The position numbers and the translations under genes are program-made. A model generated the notes under the pieces. The model had not been told where the DNA came from. It was given only the letters and a program-made list of their open reading frames with translations, and did no database searches. This document shows, in pieces, positions 1-7,764 of a stretch of DNA of 64,000 bases (the stretch's first letter is position 1; every line of letters begins with the position of its first letter). Source of the DNA: Calothrix sp. NIES-2100 (GTDB lineage Bacteria; Cyanobacteriota; Cyanobacteriia; Cyanobacteriales; Nostocaceae); contig NZ_AP018178.1 of the NCBI RefSeq assembly GCF_002368195.1, positions 6,042,145 to 6,106,144 of the forward strand. Direction: 5' to 3'.

Positions 1-177
1 AAGACGCTCGAACCTATAAGAGGCGTTTAGGCAGCTACTAGAGCTTCCCGACGAGCAAATTTTACGATGTTATTCGCATTTACTTTTGTTTTGAGCCTTT
101 GATTTGCGAGAGGAGACTCACTCTCGACCTGAATCACAGAGCAGCGTTCGCCAACCTGTCGAAACCGTTAAAGCCCC
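1..177 (-). ncRNA. ssrA: tmRNA (ssrA), 5' part, cut by window edge
   Basis: Read on the minus strand from 177, the sequence begins GGGGCTTTAACGGTTTCGAC, the conserved tmRNA 5' end. It continues to an in-frame tag reading ANNIVKFARREALVAA followed by TAA (codons from 77 down to 30, stop 29-27). This closely matches the tag known from Anabaena/Nostoc tmRNA and ends in the hydrophobic residues recognised by proteases. tmRNA rescues ribosomes stalled on broken mRNAs by trans-translation. The 3' tRNA-like half lies beyond base 1. The molecule is one-piece and non-permuted as far as it can be seen. The 5' end is set by similarity to the tRNA-like acceptor start. Confidence 0.95.
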
Positions 178-194
178 ATGCTTGTGATATATGT

Positions 195-225
195 ATTATA
201 GTCTGCTATTAGGGAAATGTGTCAG
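195..225 (-). promoter_or_regulatory. likely sigma-70-type promoter of ssrA
   Basis: On the minus strand a perfect TATAAT (200-195) lies 17 bases upstream of the mature tmRNA 5' end, with CTGACA (225-220) 19 bases further upstream as a possible -35 box. The gap to the mature end fits a short precursor trimmed by RNase P. The -35 assignment is weaker than the -10. Confidence 0.5.
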
Positions 226-316
226 GTGATGACAAAAAAATATTAAACTGCGGCTAAGTTCACATGTTGATTTCGTAGTTGCTTGGGATTGCTGAATATA
301 TTTTGAATCGCTATAC

Positions 317-336
317 TTGTACAATAAACAGTACAA
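317..336. promoter_or_regulatory. putative YefM-YoeB autoregulatory operator
   Basis: Two GTAC-centred palindromes lie just before yefM: the perfect TTGTACAA at 317-324 and the imperfect CAGTACAA at 329-336, 12 bp centre to centre. The E. coli yefM operator is known to consist of a long and a short palindrome with TGTACA cores at that spacing. A possible -10 box TATACT (312-317) abuts the first palindrome, so binding would block the promoter. Confidence 0.6.
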
Positions 337-347
337 TAATCAATTAA

Positions 348-602
348 ATGAAAGTTGTGTCTTTTAGCGAAGCGAGAAATAACCTCAAGGCTGTTTTAGA
401 CCGAGTGGTAGAAGATGCCGACTATACCATCATCACTAGACGGGATGCGGAGGATGCGGTAGTGATGTCGCTAGAGTTATTTAATAGTTTGCTGGAGACT
501 GTTCATTTACTCAAGTCTCCCGCTAATGCTGCCCATTTAGAGCGTTCTATTGCTCAATTCAAACAGGGGAAAGTGGTGGAGCGAAATTTGTTGGATGACT
601 AG
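348..602 (+). CDS. yefM: YefM/Phd-family antitoxin
   Basis: 84-residue antitoxin of the Phd/YefM family. The N-terminal half (MKVVSFSEARNNLKAVLDRV, then a beta strand with TRRDAEDAVVMS) is the typical DNA-binding fold. The C-terminal tail from about residue 55 is the toxin-neutralising part. Its stop codon overlaps the start of the downstream YoeB toxin by 8 bases, the usual translationally coupled arrangement. The upstream GTAC palindromes are the expected operator. Length is normal for the family. Confidence 0.9.
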   Translation: MKVVSFSEARNNLKAVLDRVVEDADYTIITRRDAEDAVVMSLELFNSLLETVHLLKSPANAAHLERSIAQFKQGKVVERNLLDD

Positions 603-861
603 AAAGCTAGCATGGACAGATGAGGCTTGGAAGGATTATTTATACTGGCAAGAGCAAGACAAGAAAACGTTAAAACGAATTAATAAACTGATCGAAGCCA
701 CAATCCGACTACCGTTTGAGGGAATCGGAAGACCAGAAGTACTGAGGGAGAATCTAGCTGGCTTTTGGTCGCGGCGAATTGATGATACTAATCGGTTAGT
801 TTATGCGGTTGATGATGAGTATTTAACGATTATTGCTTGTCGATATCACTATTCTGATTGA
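595..861 (+). CDS. yoeB: YoeB-family mRNA interferase toxin
   Basis: 88-residue toxin of the RelE/YoeB family, which cleaves mRNA at the ribosomal A site. The ATG at 595 is chosen because it overlaps the yefM stop and gives the typical YoeB N-terminus (RKLAWTDEAWKDYLYWQEQD). Other family features are KRINKLIEATIRLPFEGIGR and the C-terminal RRIDDTNRLVYAVDDEYLTI and CRYHYSD, which include the catalytic Glu/Arg/His/Tyr set expected for YoeB. The frame looks intact, so the pair is probably functional. Confidence 0.92.
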   Translation: MTRKLAWTDEAWKDYLYWQEQDKKTLKRINKLIEATIRLPFEGIGRPEVLRENLAGFWSRRIDDTNRLVYAVDDEYLTIIACRYHYSD

Positions 862-903
862 GCGAACAAGGCAAAAGTAAAAAGTTAAAACATCCTCAAA
901 ACC

Positions 904-949
904 AAAAATAGCTAATCGCTAGTTTTAAAGTTACCAGCAATTAGCTATT
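904..949 (-). terminator. Rho-independent terminator of the atp operon
   Basis: On the minus strand, just after the gamma subunit gene, AATAGCTAATTGCT (949-936) pairs with AGCGATTAGCTATT (920-907). The stem is 13 pairs plus one G-T, the loop is about 15 nt, and a T run follows (908-904). Position and shape fit the end of the atp transcript. Confidence 0.75.
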
Positions 950-971
950 AGTGATAGTTACCAATTGAGTT

Positions 972-1919
972 CTAAGTTAATGCTTCAGCACCACCCACAA
1001 CTTCTAGAAGTTCTTGGGTAATTGCAGCTTGTCGAGCTTTGTTGTAAGACAAGGATAGGGTTCTGATCAATTCACCGGCGTTGTCGCTGGCGTTGTTCAT
1101 CGCAGTCATCCGTGCTGCTAGTTCACTAGCTGCTGATTCTTGCAGTGCCCGTAATAGCTGGTTACTTAGATATAAAGGCAATAGAGAATCCAGAATTTGG
1201 ACTGGATCTTGCTCAAAAATCATGTCACGGGACAAAGGACGGACTTGAGTAGTCACTTTTTGCCGTTCTACTTGAAATTGTCCACCACGGGTTGTCAAGC
1301 GGAAAATTTCGTCATCTGCTGCTTCTAAACCTTGAGCATCTAAAGGAAGCAGGGTTTGTACAACCGGACGAGAGCTAACCAAAGAGACAAATTTGGTGTA
1401 GACTAACTCAATCCGGTCTACACTTTCCGACAAGAACAAAGACAACAACTCGTCAGCAATTTTGTTAGCTTCGGCTGCGGTGGGAATTTGTTCTAAGCCG
1501 CTGTAAGTAGCATCGATTGGTTGGTTGCGGCGTTGGAAGTATTGGATTGACTTCCGACCTACCAAGACAAATTTGTAATCCTTACCTTCGGCTTGGAGTT
1601 CCTTGGCACGATTTTCGGCGCGACGAATGACGTTAGTATTGTAACCGCCACACAAACCGCGATCGCCTGCTATGACCAACAGCCCTACTGTTTTCACTTC
1701 GCGCTTTTTCAGCAGAGGTAAGTTGGCTTCTTCAAACCGCAGACGGGTTTGCAGACCGTATAAAACTTGCGCTAGTTTATCCGCAAAAGGACGGGTTGCT
1801 AATACTTGCTCTTGCGCCCGACGTACTCTCGCCGCCGCTACTAGCCGCATGGCTTCTGTGATTTTTTTGGTGTTTTTGACCGACTGAATGCGATCGCGTA
1901 TTGCTTTAAGATTAGGCAT
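972..1919 (-). CDS. atpG: F0F1 ATP synthase subunit gamma
   Basis: 315-residue gamma subunit (called atpC in much cyanobacterial literature), the central rotor shaft of F1 on the thylakoid membrane. The N-terminus (MPNLKAIRDRIQSVKNTKKI) and C-terminus (NKARQAAITQELLEVVGGAEAL) form the canonical coiled-coil rotor. The GDRGLCGGYN motif sits near residue 86. Residues about 196-235 form the extra segment typical of cyanobacterial and chloroplast gamma; it lacks the cysteine pair of the redox-regulated plant form. It is the last gene of the operon, separated from atpA by an 89-bp repeat-filled gap and followed by a terminator. Confidence 0.97.
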   Translation of the reverse strand: MPNLKAIRDRIQSVKNTKKITEAMRLVAAARVRRAQEQVLATRPFADKLAQVLYGLQTRLRFEEANLPLLKKREVKTVGLLVIAGDRGLCGGYNTNVIRRAENRAKELQAEGKDYKFVLVGRKSIQYFQRRNQPIDATYSGLEQIPTAAEANKIADELLSLFLSESVDRIELVYTKFVSLVSSRPVVQTLLPLDAQGLEAADDEIFRLTTRGGQFQVERQKVTTQVRPLSRDMIFEQDPVQILDSLLPLYLSNQLLRALQESAASELAARMTAMNNASDNAGELIRTLSLSYNKARQAAITQELLEVVGGAEALT

Positions 1920-1930
1920 ATTCTTTGATG

Positions 1931-2006
1931 GTTGTCAGTTGTCAGTTGTCAGTGGTCAGTTGTCAGTTGTCAATTGCTAATGACTACTGACCAATGACCA
2001 ATGACT
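1931..2006. repeat. heptamer repeat tract between atpA and gamma
   Basis: Tandem TTGTCAG copies with slight variants (TGGTCAG, TTGTCAA), then inverted-sense ATGACCA/ATGACTA copies, fill the intercistronic gap. This is the short tandem heptamer repeat class of filamentous cyanobacteria; the two halves can pair in the mRNA. The same heptamers recur at many other intergenic sites in the window. Confidence 0.85.
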
Positions 2007-2008
2007 AA

Positions 2009-3529
2009 TTACACTGTCGCCTTGAAGGTCTTTTTGAATTCGGTTAGCGCTTCCTTCAAAGCAGCTTCTTCAGAGTCACCCAGTGCTTTGGAAGATTTCA
2101 CTGCTTCAGCGTACTGAGCGTTGCCTGTCTTTAAGTAATCGCGTATACCTTTGGTGAAGCTGGTAACTTTTTCTACAGGGATATCATCTAAATAACCGTT
2201 GATACCCGCGTAGAGAATTGCTACTTGCTCATATACGGAGAGTGGATCATTTTGGGGCTGCTTCAGTAGTTCCCGTAAGCGTTGACCTCTTGCCAACTGG
2301 TCTTGGGTGGCTTTATCTAAGTCAGAAGCAAATTGCGCGAAGGCTTGCAGGTCGTCAAATTGGGCTAGTTCCAATTTAATCTTACCGGCAACTTTTTTCA
2401 TTGCCTTGGTTTGCGCCGCAGAACCTACACGGGATACGGAAATACCAGGGTTTACCGCCGGACGAATACCAGCGTTAAACAAGTCAGACGACAAGAAGAT
2501 CTGACCGTCGGTAATGGAAATTACGTTGGTGGGGATGTATGCTGATACGTCACCTGCTTGGGTTTCGATGATGGGTAGAGCGGTCATGCTACCTTTACCC
2601 AATTCATCACTCAGCTTCGCTGCTCTTTCTAACAAGCGAGAGTGAATGTAGAATACGTCTCCGGGGTACGCTTCCCGTCCGGGTGGACGACGTAGCAGCA
2701 AGGACATTTGCCGATAAGCTTGGGCTTGCTTGGAAAGGTCGTCGTAAATTACTAGAGTAGCTTTGCCTTTGTACATGAAGTACTCAGCAATGGTGGCTCC
2801 GGTATAGGGAGCGAGGAATTGTAGAGTTGCAGGGTCACTGGCGTTAGCGGCGACGACTACGGTGTAGTCCATTGCACCTTTGTCTTGCAGTGTTTGGACA
2901 ACGTTAGCTACGGTAGAAGCTTTTTGACCAATAGCAACGTAGACACAAACTACATCTTCACCTTTTTGGTTGATGATGGTGTCAATGGCGATCGCTGTTT
3001 TACCAGTTTGGCGATCGCCAATGATCAATTCCCGCTGACCCCGACCGATGGGAATCATCGAGTCAATAGCTGTAATCCCGGTTTGCATCGGTTCGTGTAC
3101 AGACCGACGAGCAATAATACCAGGAGCTGGAGATTCAATCAAACGGCTTTCTGAAGACTTGATATCTCCCTTACCATCAATGGGACGACCTAATGCATCG
3201 ACAACTCGTCCCACCAAAGCTTCCCCTACGGGTACTTGGGCAATTCTACCAGTAGCAGTTACAGAGCTACCTTCTTGAATTTCCCGACCTTCACCCATTA
3301 ACACCGCACCCACGTTGTCTTCTTCCAAGTTCTGGGCGATGCCAACTGTGCCGTCTTCAAATTCTAATAGCTCCCCAGCCATAGCCTTTTCCAGACCATA
3401 GATCCGGGCAATACCGTCACCGACTTGCAGTACGGTACCGACGTTAGCAACTTTGACCTCTTGGTCGTATTGCTCGATTTGCTGTTGAATAATGCTACTA
3501 ATTTCGTCAGGTCTGATTGAAATGCTCAT
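2009..3529 (-). CDS. atpA: F0F1 ATP synthase subunit alpha
   Basis: 506-residue alpha subunit of the F1 headpiece; with beta it forms the nucleotide-binding hexamer, alpha carrying the non-catalytic sites. Seen are the N-terminal MSISIRPDEISSIIQQQIEQ that contacts delta, the Walker A motif GDRQTGKT, and the alpha signature PAVNPGISVSRVGSAAQ. Length is typical. It lies between delta (73-bp gap) and gamma in the cyanobacterial order. Genes for beta and epsilon are not in this operon, as is usual in cyanobacteria where they form a second locus. Confidence 0.98.
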   Translation of the reverse strand: MSISIRPDEISSIIQQQIEQYDQEVKVANVGTVLQVGDGIARIYGLEKAMAGELLEFEDGTVGIAQNLEEDNVGAVLMGEGREIQEGSSVTATGRIAQVPVGEALVGRVVDALGRPIDGKGDIKSSESRLIESPAPGIIARRSVHEPMQTGITAIDSMIPIGRGQRELIIGDRQTGKTAIAIDTIINQKGEDVVCVYVAIGQKASTVANVVQTLQDKGAMDYTVVVAANASDPATLQFLAPYTGATIAEYFMYKGKATLVIYDDLSKQAQAYRQMSLLLRRPPGREAYPGDVFYIHSRLLERAAKLSDELGKGSMTALPIIETQAGDVSAYIPTNVISITDGQIFLSSDLFNAGIRPAVNPGISVSRVGSAAQTKAMKKVAGKIKLELAQFDDLQAFAQFASDLDKATQDQLARGQRLRELLKQPQNDPLSVYEQVAILYAGINGYLDDIPVEKVTSFTKGIRDYLKTGNAQYAEAVKSSKALGDSEEAALKEALTEFKKTFKATV

Positions 3530-3602
3530 GTGTCTAACTTTTTTCTTGGGAGACGGAACAGAGTAATCGGTTCACCGAAACTATTGAATTTCTATGAACT
3601 GC

Positions 3603-4151
3603 TTAAGTTAAGCGCAAAGAAAGGCGGCGCAACTGACCCCGTAAACTAGCGTCAATTACCTGCGATCCTACTTTAATGATCAAACCACCAATTAAGTCGC
3701 GGTCGATTTTGGTTTCCAGTTCTACTTGGTGAGCATTAGTTATGGCAAGAACCTTATCTATTACAGCTTGTTGTTGAGCTTCTGTGAGGGGAATGGCTGA
3801 AGTCACTTCCGCTAATACGGTTTGATTCAGCTGGCGCAACAACACTAAATACTGCTGTAAAATCGCTTCCAAGAAGAAAAGCCGCCGTTTGTCTATCAGC
3901 AACAGAAAAAATCTGCGTAAGTAGGGATTTGCTCCATCACCCAGTATTTGAGTGAGCACCGCTTTTTTCCGTTCTGCCTGAATAAACGGGTTGTCAATTA
4001 AGTTTTGCAGTGGTGCTGAATTTTTCAACAAATTCAGCAATGCACGCGCATCTTCACCAAACTGTTCTGCCAGATTCTGGGATTGGGCGATTGACATCAA
4101 AGCCTGTGCGTAAGGCTGGGCGATTTCGGCTGTTTCTATATTACTTTTCAT
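3603..4151 (-). CDS. atpH: F0F1 ATP synthase subunit delta
   Basis: 182-residue delta subunit (atpD in older cyanobacterial naming), which joins the peripheral stalk to the top of F1. Family features are IAQPYAQALMSIAQSQNLAE near the N-terminus and the C-terminal TKIDRDLIGGLIIKVGSQVI followed by DASLRGQLRRLS. Its ATG overlaps the stop of atpF in a TGATG junction (shared base 4151), indicating translational coupling with subunit b, its stalk partner. Confidence 0.96.
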   Translation of the reverse strand: MKSNIETAEIAQPYAQALMSIAQSQNLAEQFGEDARALLNLLKNSAPLQNLIDNPFIQAERKKAVLTQILGDGANPYLRRFFLLLIDKRRLFFLEAILQQYLVLLRQLNQTVLAEVTSAIPLTEAQQQAVIDKVLAITNAHQVELETKIDRDLIGGLIIKVGSQVIDASLRGQLRRLSLRLT

Positions 4152-4708
4152 CAGCGTCCTCCCACCTGCGCGATGCTGCGGTCAATGATTGTTTGTTGCA
4201 CATCGTCAGCAATCCCAGTCCGCAGTTCTGATTCGACTTTTTGCAATGCCAATGCGGCTACCCGTTGTCGCAGTTCGGCCAGCGCTCGCTCTCTTTCTGT
4301 GTTCAAATCTGCTGCTGCTGTTTGTTGCAAGCGTTCTACGTCTTGCGCTGCTTTTGCCAACAGAGCTTCTTTTGCAGCTTGGGCGCTTTCTTCAGCAGCT
4401 TTGCGGATGCGTTGCGCTTCTGCCTGAGCCTGAGTTAACTGATCTTGCGCCTGAGATAAAGCAATTTGTGCCTCTTTTTGGCGCTTTTCTGCTTCCCGAA
4501 CTGCGGTTTCAATATTTGACCGTCGCTCGTTCAGGATATTGCTTAAAACTTTACGTCCGAAGTAGAATAATATGCCAACCAGAATCGCTAGGTTAATGAG
4601 ATTGGTTTCAAACAGATCTAGGTTTAGACCGAAACCACCTTCAGCTGCGCCTTCTGCTAATTCAGAGTGTTCTGTGGCAAGTAATAAGAATGTGCCCATG
4701 TTACCCAT
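4151..4708 (-). CDS. atpF: F0F1 ATP synthase subunit b
   Basis: 185-residue subunit b of the peripheral stalk. One transmembrane helix (about residues 35-53, INLAILVGILFYFGRKVL) is followed by a long charged Ala/Gln/Glu-rich coiled coil to the C-terminus. In cyanobacteria it pairs with the divergent copy b', encoded next upstream. It overlaps the delta gene by one base at TGATG. Confidence 0.96.
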   Translation of the reverse strand: MGNMGTFLLLATEHSELAEGAAEGGFGLNLDLFETNLINLAILVGILFYFGRKVLSNILNERRSNIETAVREAEKRQKEAQIALSQAQDQLTQAQAEAQRIRKAAEESAQAAKEALLAKAAQDVERLQQTAAADLNTERERALAELRQRVAALALQKVESELRTGIADDVQQTIIDRSIAQVGGR

Positions 4709-4754
4709 CTACAAGTGCGCTGCTCGCTTGCTAATACGTTGTATTTTCCCCAAG

Positions 4755-4805
4755 GGAAATCAAGTTGCTTAACTTCCTTAAAGGAAATCAAGTTGCTTAA
4801 CTTCC
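4755..4805. repeat. 23-bp direct repeat between b' and b genes
   Basis: Two identical 23-bp copies at 4755-4777 and 4783-4805, starting GGAAATCAAGTTG and ending CTTAACTTCC, separated by 5 bp. Each copy has complementary ends (GGAA/TTCC and AAGTT/AACTT) that can fold, so the atp mRNA carries two adjacent small hairpins between b' and b. Confidence 0.85.
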
Positions 4806-4898
4806 CGAAGGAAAAAAGTGCCTTTTTTGACACTTAATTAAGCGCTTTGGGAAAAGTCCCCATCTGCGCGTATGCTTTCACAGAACCTATACTTTCGC

Positions 4899-5330
4899 TT
4901 ATCTAGCGAAATTCGGCCCTAATAGTTTTTCTAGAATCTGTCTGCTTAGAGCATCAACTTGTTGTTCTAACTCGCTAAAAGCTTGTTGTTTTTGTTGCTC
5001 TATTTCAATAGCAGCGCGTTCTCTCTCTTGTTGAGCTTCCTGTTGCGCAAGAGCGATTTTTTGAGCAGTAATTTTCTTAGCGTCCAACTGAGCTGCTTCT
5101 ATGGTCGCTTGCGACTGCCTGCGAGCGTCTGCTAGTTGCTGCTCATATTCCTGGGTTAAGCGTTCGGCTTTCGCCAAGCGTTCTTTGGCATCAAGGGTAT
5201 TCGTTCGGATGTAATTATCGCGATCGTCCAGCACCTTGGTCAGTGGCTTATAGAAAATTACATTCAACAAAGCTGCTAACAACAGGAACTGCAATGCCAT
5301 AAAGGGCAAAGTAGCATCGAAATCAAACAT
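4899..5330 (-). CDS. atpF2: F0F1 ATP synthase subunit b'
   Basis: 143-residue b' subunit (atpG in cyanobacterial naming), the duplicated stalk subunit found in photosynthetic organisms. A single membrane helix near the N-terminus (LPFMALQFLLLAALLNVIFY) is followed by a coiled coil rich in Gln/Glu/Arg. Short length and the position between the c and b genes distinguish it from subunit b. Confidence 0.95.
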   Translation of the reverse strand: MFDFDATLPFMALQFLLLAALLNVIFYKPLTKVLDDRDNYIRTNTLDAKERLAKAERLTQEYEQQLADARRQSQATIEAAQLDAKKITAQKIALAQQEAQQERERAAIEIEQQKQQAFSELEQQVDALSRQILEKLLGPNFAR

Positions 5331-5457
5331 TTCTCTCCTCTTGGGTTGGAGTAGCAGTTTTCATGGCTAGCAAAATCATCCAACCGTTTAAATTTTAGGA
5401 ACCCTTAGCCAACAAGGGTAACTTACATCAGAACGATTCCATACCCAAAAGATTTTA

Positions 5458-5491
5458 ATTGTAGAGATGTGAAGATTCACGTCTCTACAAT
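5458..5491. repeat. intercistronic hairpin downstream of the c-subunit gene
   Basis: ATTGTAGAGA (5458-5467) pairs with TCTCTACAAT (5482-5491); inside are one T-G pair and GTGA/TCAC, leaving a 4-nt loop. The stem is about 15 pairs. It lies just 3' of atpE in the transcript, where it could stabilise the upstream message or attenuate read-through. Similar TTGTAGAGACG palindromes are common in Nostoc genomes, so it may equally be a mobile repeat. Confidence 0.7.
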
Positions 5492-5508
5492 CATAAAACT
5501 TTTAGGTC

Positions 5509-5754
5509 TTAAGCAAAGGGGTTAGCAAATAGCAACACCAAAGCGATTACCAGACCGTAAATGGTTAGGGATTCCATGAACGCCAAGGTTAACAGTAGAG
5601 TACCCCGAATTTTGCCTTCTGCTTCGGGTTGACGGGCGATACCTTCTACTGCTTGACCTGCGGCATTACCTTGACCGATACCAGGGCCAATTGCAGCCAA
5701 ACCAATTGCTAGAGCAGCAGCCAGAACTGAAGCAGCAGAAACTAATGGATCCAT
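5509..5754 (-). CDS. atpE: F0F1 ATP synthase subunit c (proteolipid)
   Basis: 81-residue c subunit (atpH in cyanobacterial naming) that forms the proton-driven rotor ring in the thylakoid membrane. Two hydrophobic helices flank the polar loop around RQPEAEGKIR. The first helix has the glycine-rich AIGLAAIGPGIGQGNAAGQA, and the ion-binding carboxylate is Glu61 in LTLAFMESLTIYG. Length matches cyanobacterial and chloroplast c. Confidence 0.98.
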   Translation of the reverse strand: MDPLVSAASVLAAALAIGLAAIGPGIGQGNAAGQAVEGIARQPEAEGKIRGTLLLTLAFMESLTIYGLVIALVLLFANPFA

Positions 5755-5905
5755 GATGATTTTCCTTGCTTGAAGTACAGAACTAACAAAAGTAGGTTAA
5801 CTAGTTAAGACGTGGTTTCCACGCTGCACCAAGTTCTTACAAATCGCGCTGGGCGATGTTTTGAGCATCTAGGCTCGTCGGAACTGTGCTATCTACTGAG
5901 AAGCG

Positions 5906-6670
5906 TTAATGATGCTCCTCATGCTCTTCTCCACCATGTCCCTCTAAGGCCTCGTGAATATATGCCCCGGCCAGGGTAGCAAATACCAGGGCTTGAATGG
6001 CACTGGTAAATAAACCTAAAGCCATGACAGGCAGAGGTATAAATAGAGGAACAAGCAGAACCAGCACCGCTACAACCAATTCATCCGCCAATATATTTCC
6101 GAATAGACGGAAGCTTAGGGAGAGGGGCTTGGTGAAATCTTCTAGGATCGCGATCGGCAACAGAACAGGCGTTGGCTCAATATACTTTTTAAAGTAGCCC
6201 AAACCCCGCTTGCTAAAACCCGCGTAAAAGTACGCTAAAGAGGTCAGCAATGCCAATGCTACAGTCGTATTGATGTCATTGGTGGGAGCTGCTAATTCAC
6301 CAGATGGCAACTTGATTAGTTTCCAGGGTATGAGCGCGCCCGACCAGTTCGATACGAAGATAAACAAGAATAATGTGCCTAGGAATGGCACCCAAGGGCG
6401 GTACTCTTTCTCACCAAGTTGGTTTTTTGCTAGATCCCGAATAAATTCTAGGGCATATTCCATTAAGTTTTGGATGCCGCGAGGAATTCTTTGGGCATTG
6501 CGAGTAGCAGCTAGTGAAGCTATTACTAGCAAGCCAATCACAAACCATGAGGTGAGAAAAACCTGCCCATGAATTTTTAGATTGCCCAATTGCCAGTAGA
6601 AATGATGACCTACTTCTAATGAGGCGAGGGGAAATGAATTAAAGGCGTTTAAGACACTAAGCATTTGCAT
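5906..6670 (-). CDS. atpB: F0F1 ATP synthase subunit a
   Basis: 254-residue membrane subunit a (atpI in cyanobacterial naming), which provides the two proton half-channels beside the c ring. Hydrophobic helices run through the protein. The essential arginine is in the family motif KPLSLSFRLFGNILADELVV, and the C-terminus carries FTSAIQALVFATLAGAYIHE and a His/Glu-rich tail. Met1 and Met3 are both possible starts. Confidence 0.97.
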   Translation of the reverse strand: MQMLSVLNAFNSFPLASLEVGHHFYWQLGNLKIHGQVFLTSWFVIGLLVIASLAATRNAQRIPRGIQNLMEYALEFIRDLAKNQLGEKEYRPWVPFLGTLFLFIFVSNWSGALIPWKLIKLPSGELAAPTNDINTTVALALLTSLAYFYAGFSKRGLGYFKKYIEPTPVLLPIAILEDFTKPLSLSFRLFGNILADELVVAVLVLLVPLFIPLPVMALGLFTSAIQALVFATLAGAYIHEALEGHGGEEHEEHH

Positions 6671-6730
6671 TCTTCAAGCATTTTCCCCAACGAGCGAGGA
6701 TGGGAGTATTATCTTTGTGAGCCTGACTTG

Positions 6731-7207
6731 TTAAGAATCAGGAAGAAACGCAGTTTGCACGGTGTAGACGAGGAGCGTGGCTTTGTAAGTTAGAAATCCC
6801 AAGAATATGGGCAAAATCTTTAGCTCATGCCATTGAGTTGCCAATATAATCAACCCAACAAATAGAGCCAAACGACTTTTACTCAGACGCGTTTTCTCAC
6901 CACCGAGTCGCTCAACGTCTTTGGCCAGCATTTTTAAGTAAACCACACCTGTACACGCCCCAATCAAATAATTGAGAGCAATGTTTAGGGAATAAAAAAT
7001 CCACACAGAGAAAAAAATTATCCCTGTCAACACAAGTGTGATTACCAACAACTTCTGGTAGAGTTGATAGAACTCCTCCATAGAGTTTACTCGTTCTTCG
7101 TCCTCAGAACCAGATTGAGCATTTTGCGTTGTTGGAGTCGATGCATTTGATTCGTCTGACAAGCTCACGGGACTCGAAACCAGTACAGCTAAGGATGATG
7201 ACTGCAC
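6731..7207 (-). CDS. atp1: ATP synthase protein I (Atp1-like)
   Basis: Small hydrophobic protein at the head of the atp operon, 158 residues from this ATG. A polar N-terminal segment (1-45, Ser/Thr/Glu rich) precedes four predicted membrane helices (about 52-72, 78-95, 110-127, 130-150). Atp1/UncI proteins are not part of the enzyme and are thought to help assemble the c ring. A second Met at residue 43 (7081), directly before EEFYQLYQKLL, may be the true start, since the first 40 residues look unlike the rest. Confidence 0.85.
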   Translation of the reverse strand: MQSSSLAVLVSSPVSLSDESNASTPTTQNAQSGSEDEERVNSMEEFYQLYQKLLVITLVLTGIIFFSVWIFYSLNIALNYLIGACTGVVYLKMLAKDVERLGGEKTRLSKSRLALFVGLIILATQWHELKILPIFLGFLTYKATLLVYTVQTAFLPDS

Positions 7208-7764
7208 ATCCAGTCAGCTGAATCATATCACGATGTGGTAACAATACTTTAGAAAAAAACAATTAACTTCTTTTCAGCAAACAGAAACTTCCCCAGTTGG
7301 CGAGATGAAGAGATAGAGAAAGCTCCTAAATGCAAGGTAACGGTCTATTCAGAGTTTTCCCTGATCCTGGGGTAAGTTGCTATTCGGTAATTTCATCAGG
7401 ATGAATCTTTAAAACCCCCATTTGTAGCGTGTGTGGTGAGTAGATGCTAGTAAAGTTGATGCAGATCTTTAGCTACTCTAACTTCAAAGTTTCCATCATT
7501 TTGTCAGCGATCGCCCTCTACTATCTCTACTATGATGAGAAATTTAATTTTCAAGTTAGCTAAATTCAGCGGATAGGCGATACACCCATACTACCAGATC
7601 CGAAACAGTATGCTTCCTGATATTGAAAATCCCTTGACGAGACCAATATAAATGCCCTCAGAGAGAATCACAGGCAATCTCTGGGGGCATAAGGTTAGTT
7701 GTATGGTCACAGTGGTTTTTGCACCCCGTTAACTAACTATTTAACAGTGGTAATGCTTGATTAA
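7208..7764. other. intergenic region, atp operon upstream side
   Basis: 557 bp between the 5' end of the atp operon and the 3' end of the PEP-CTERM gene, both on the minus strand. It must hold the atp promoter near 7210-7300, but no convincing -35/-10 pair stands out. One HIP1 site occurs near 7508. The only clear structure is the hairpin at 7652-7690. No coding frame is convincing. Confidence 0.6.
7652..7690 (-). terminator. strong hairpin 3' of the PEP-CTERM gene
   Basis: ATGCCCTCAGAGA (7652-7664) pairs with TCTCTGGGGGCAT (7678-7690) over 13 pairs with one G-T, and the loop is 13 nt. It lies 75 bp past the stop of the minus-strand PEP-CTERM gene and is followed only by a modest TTTATATT stretch, so it may end or stabilise that transcript. 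Confidence 0.5.

Noticed and set aside
319..334. NtcA-type site (GTA-N8-TAC) before yefM
   Set aside because: Spacing between GTA and TAC is 10, not 8, and the palindromes are better explained as the YefM operator.
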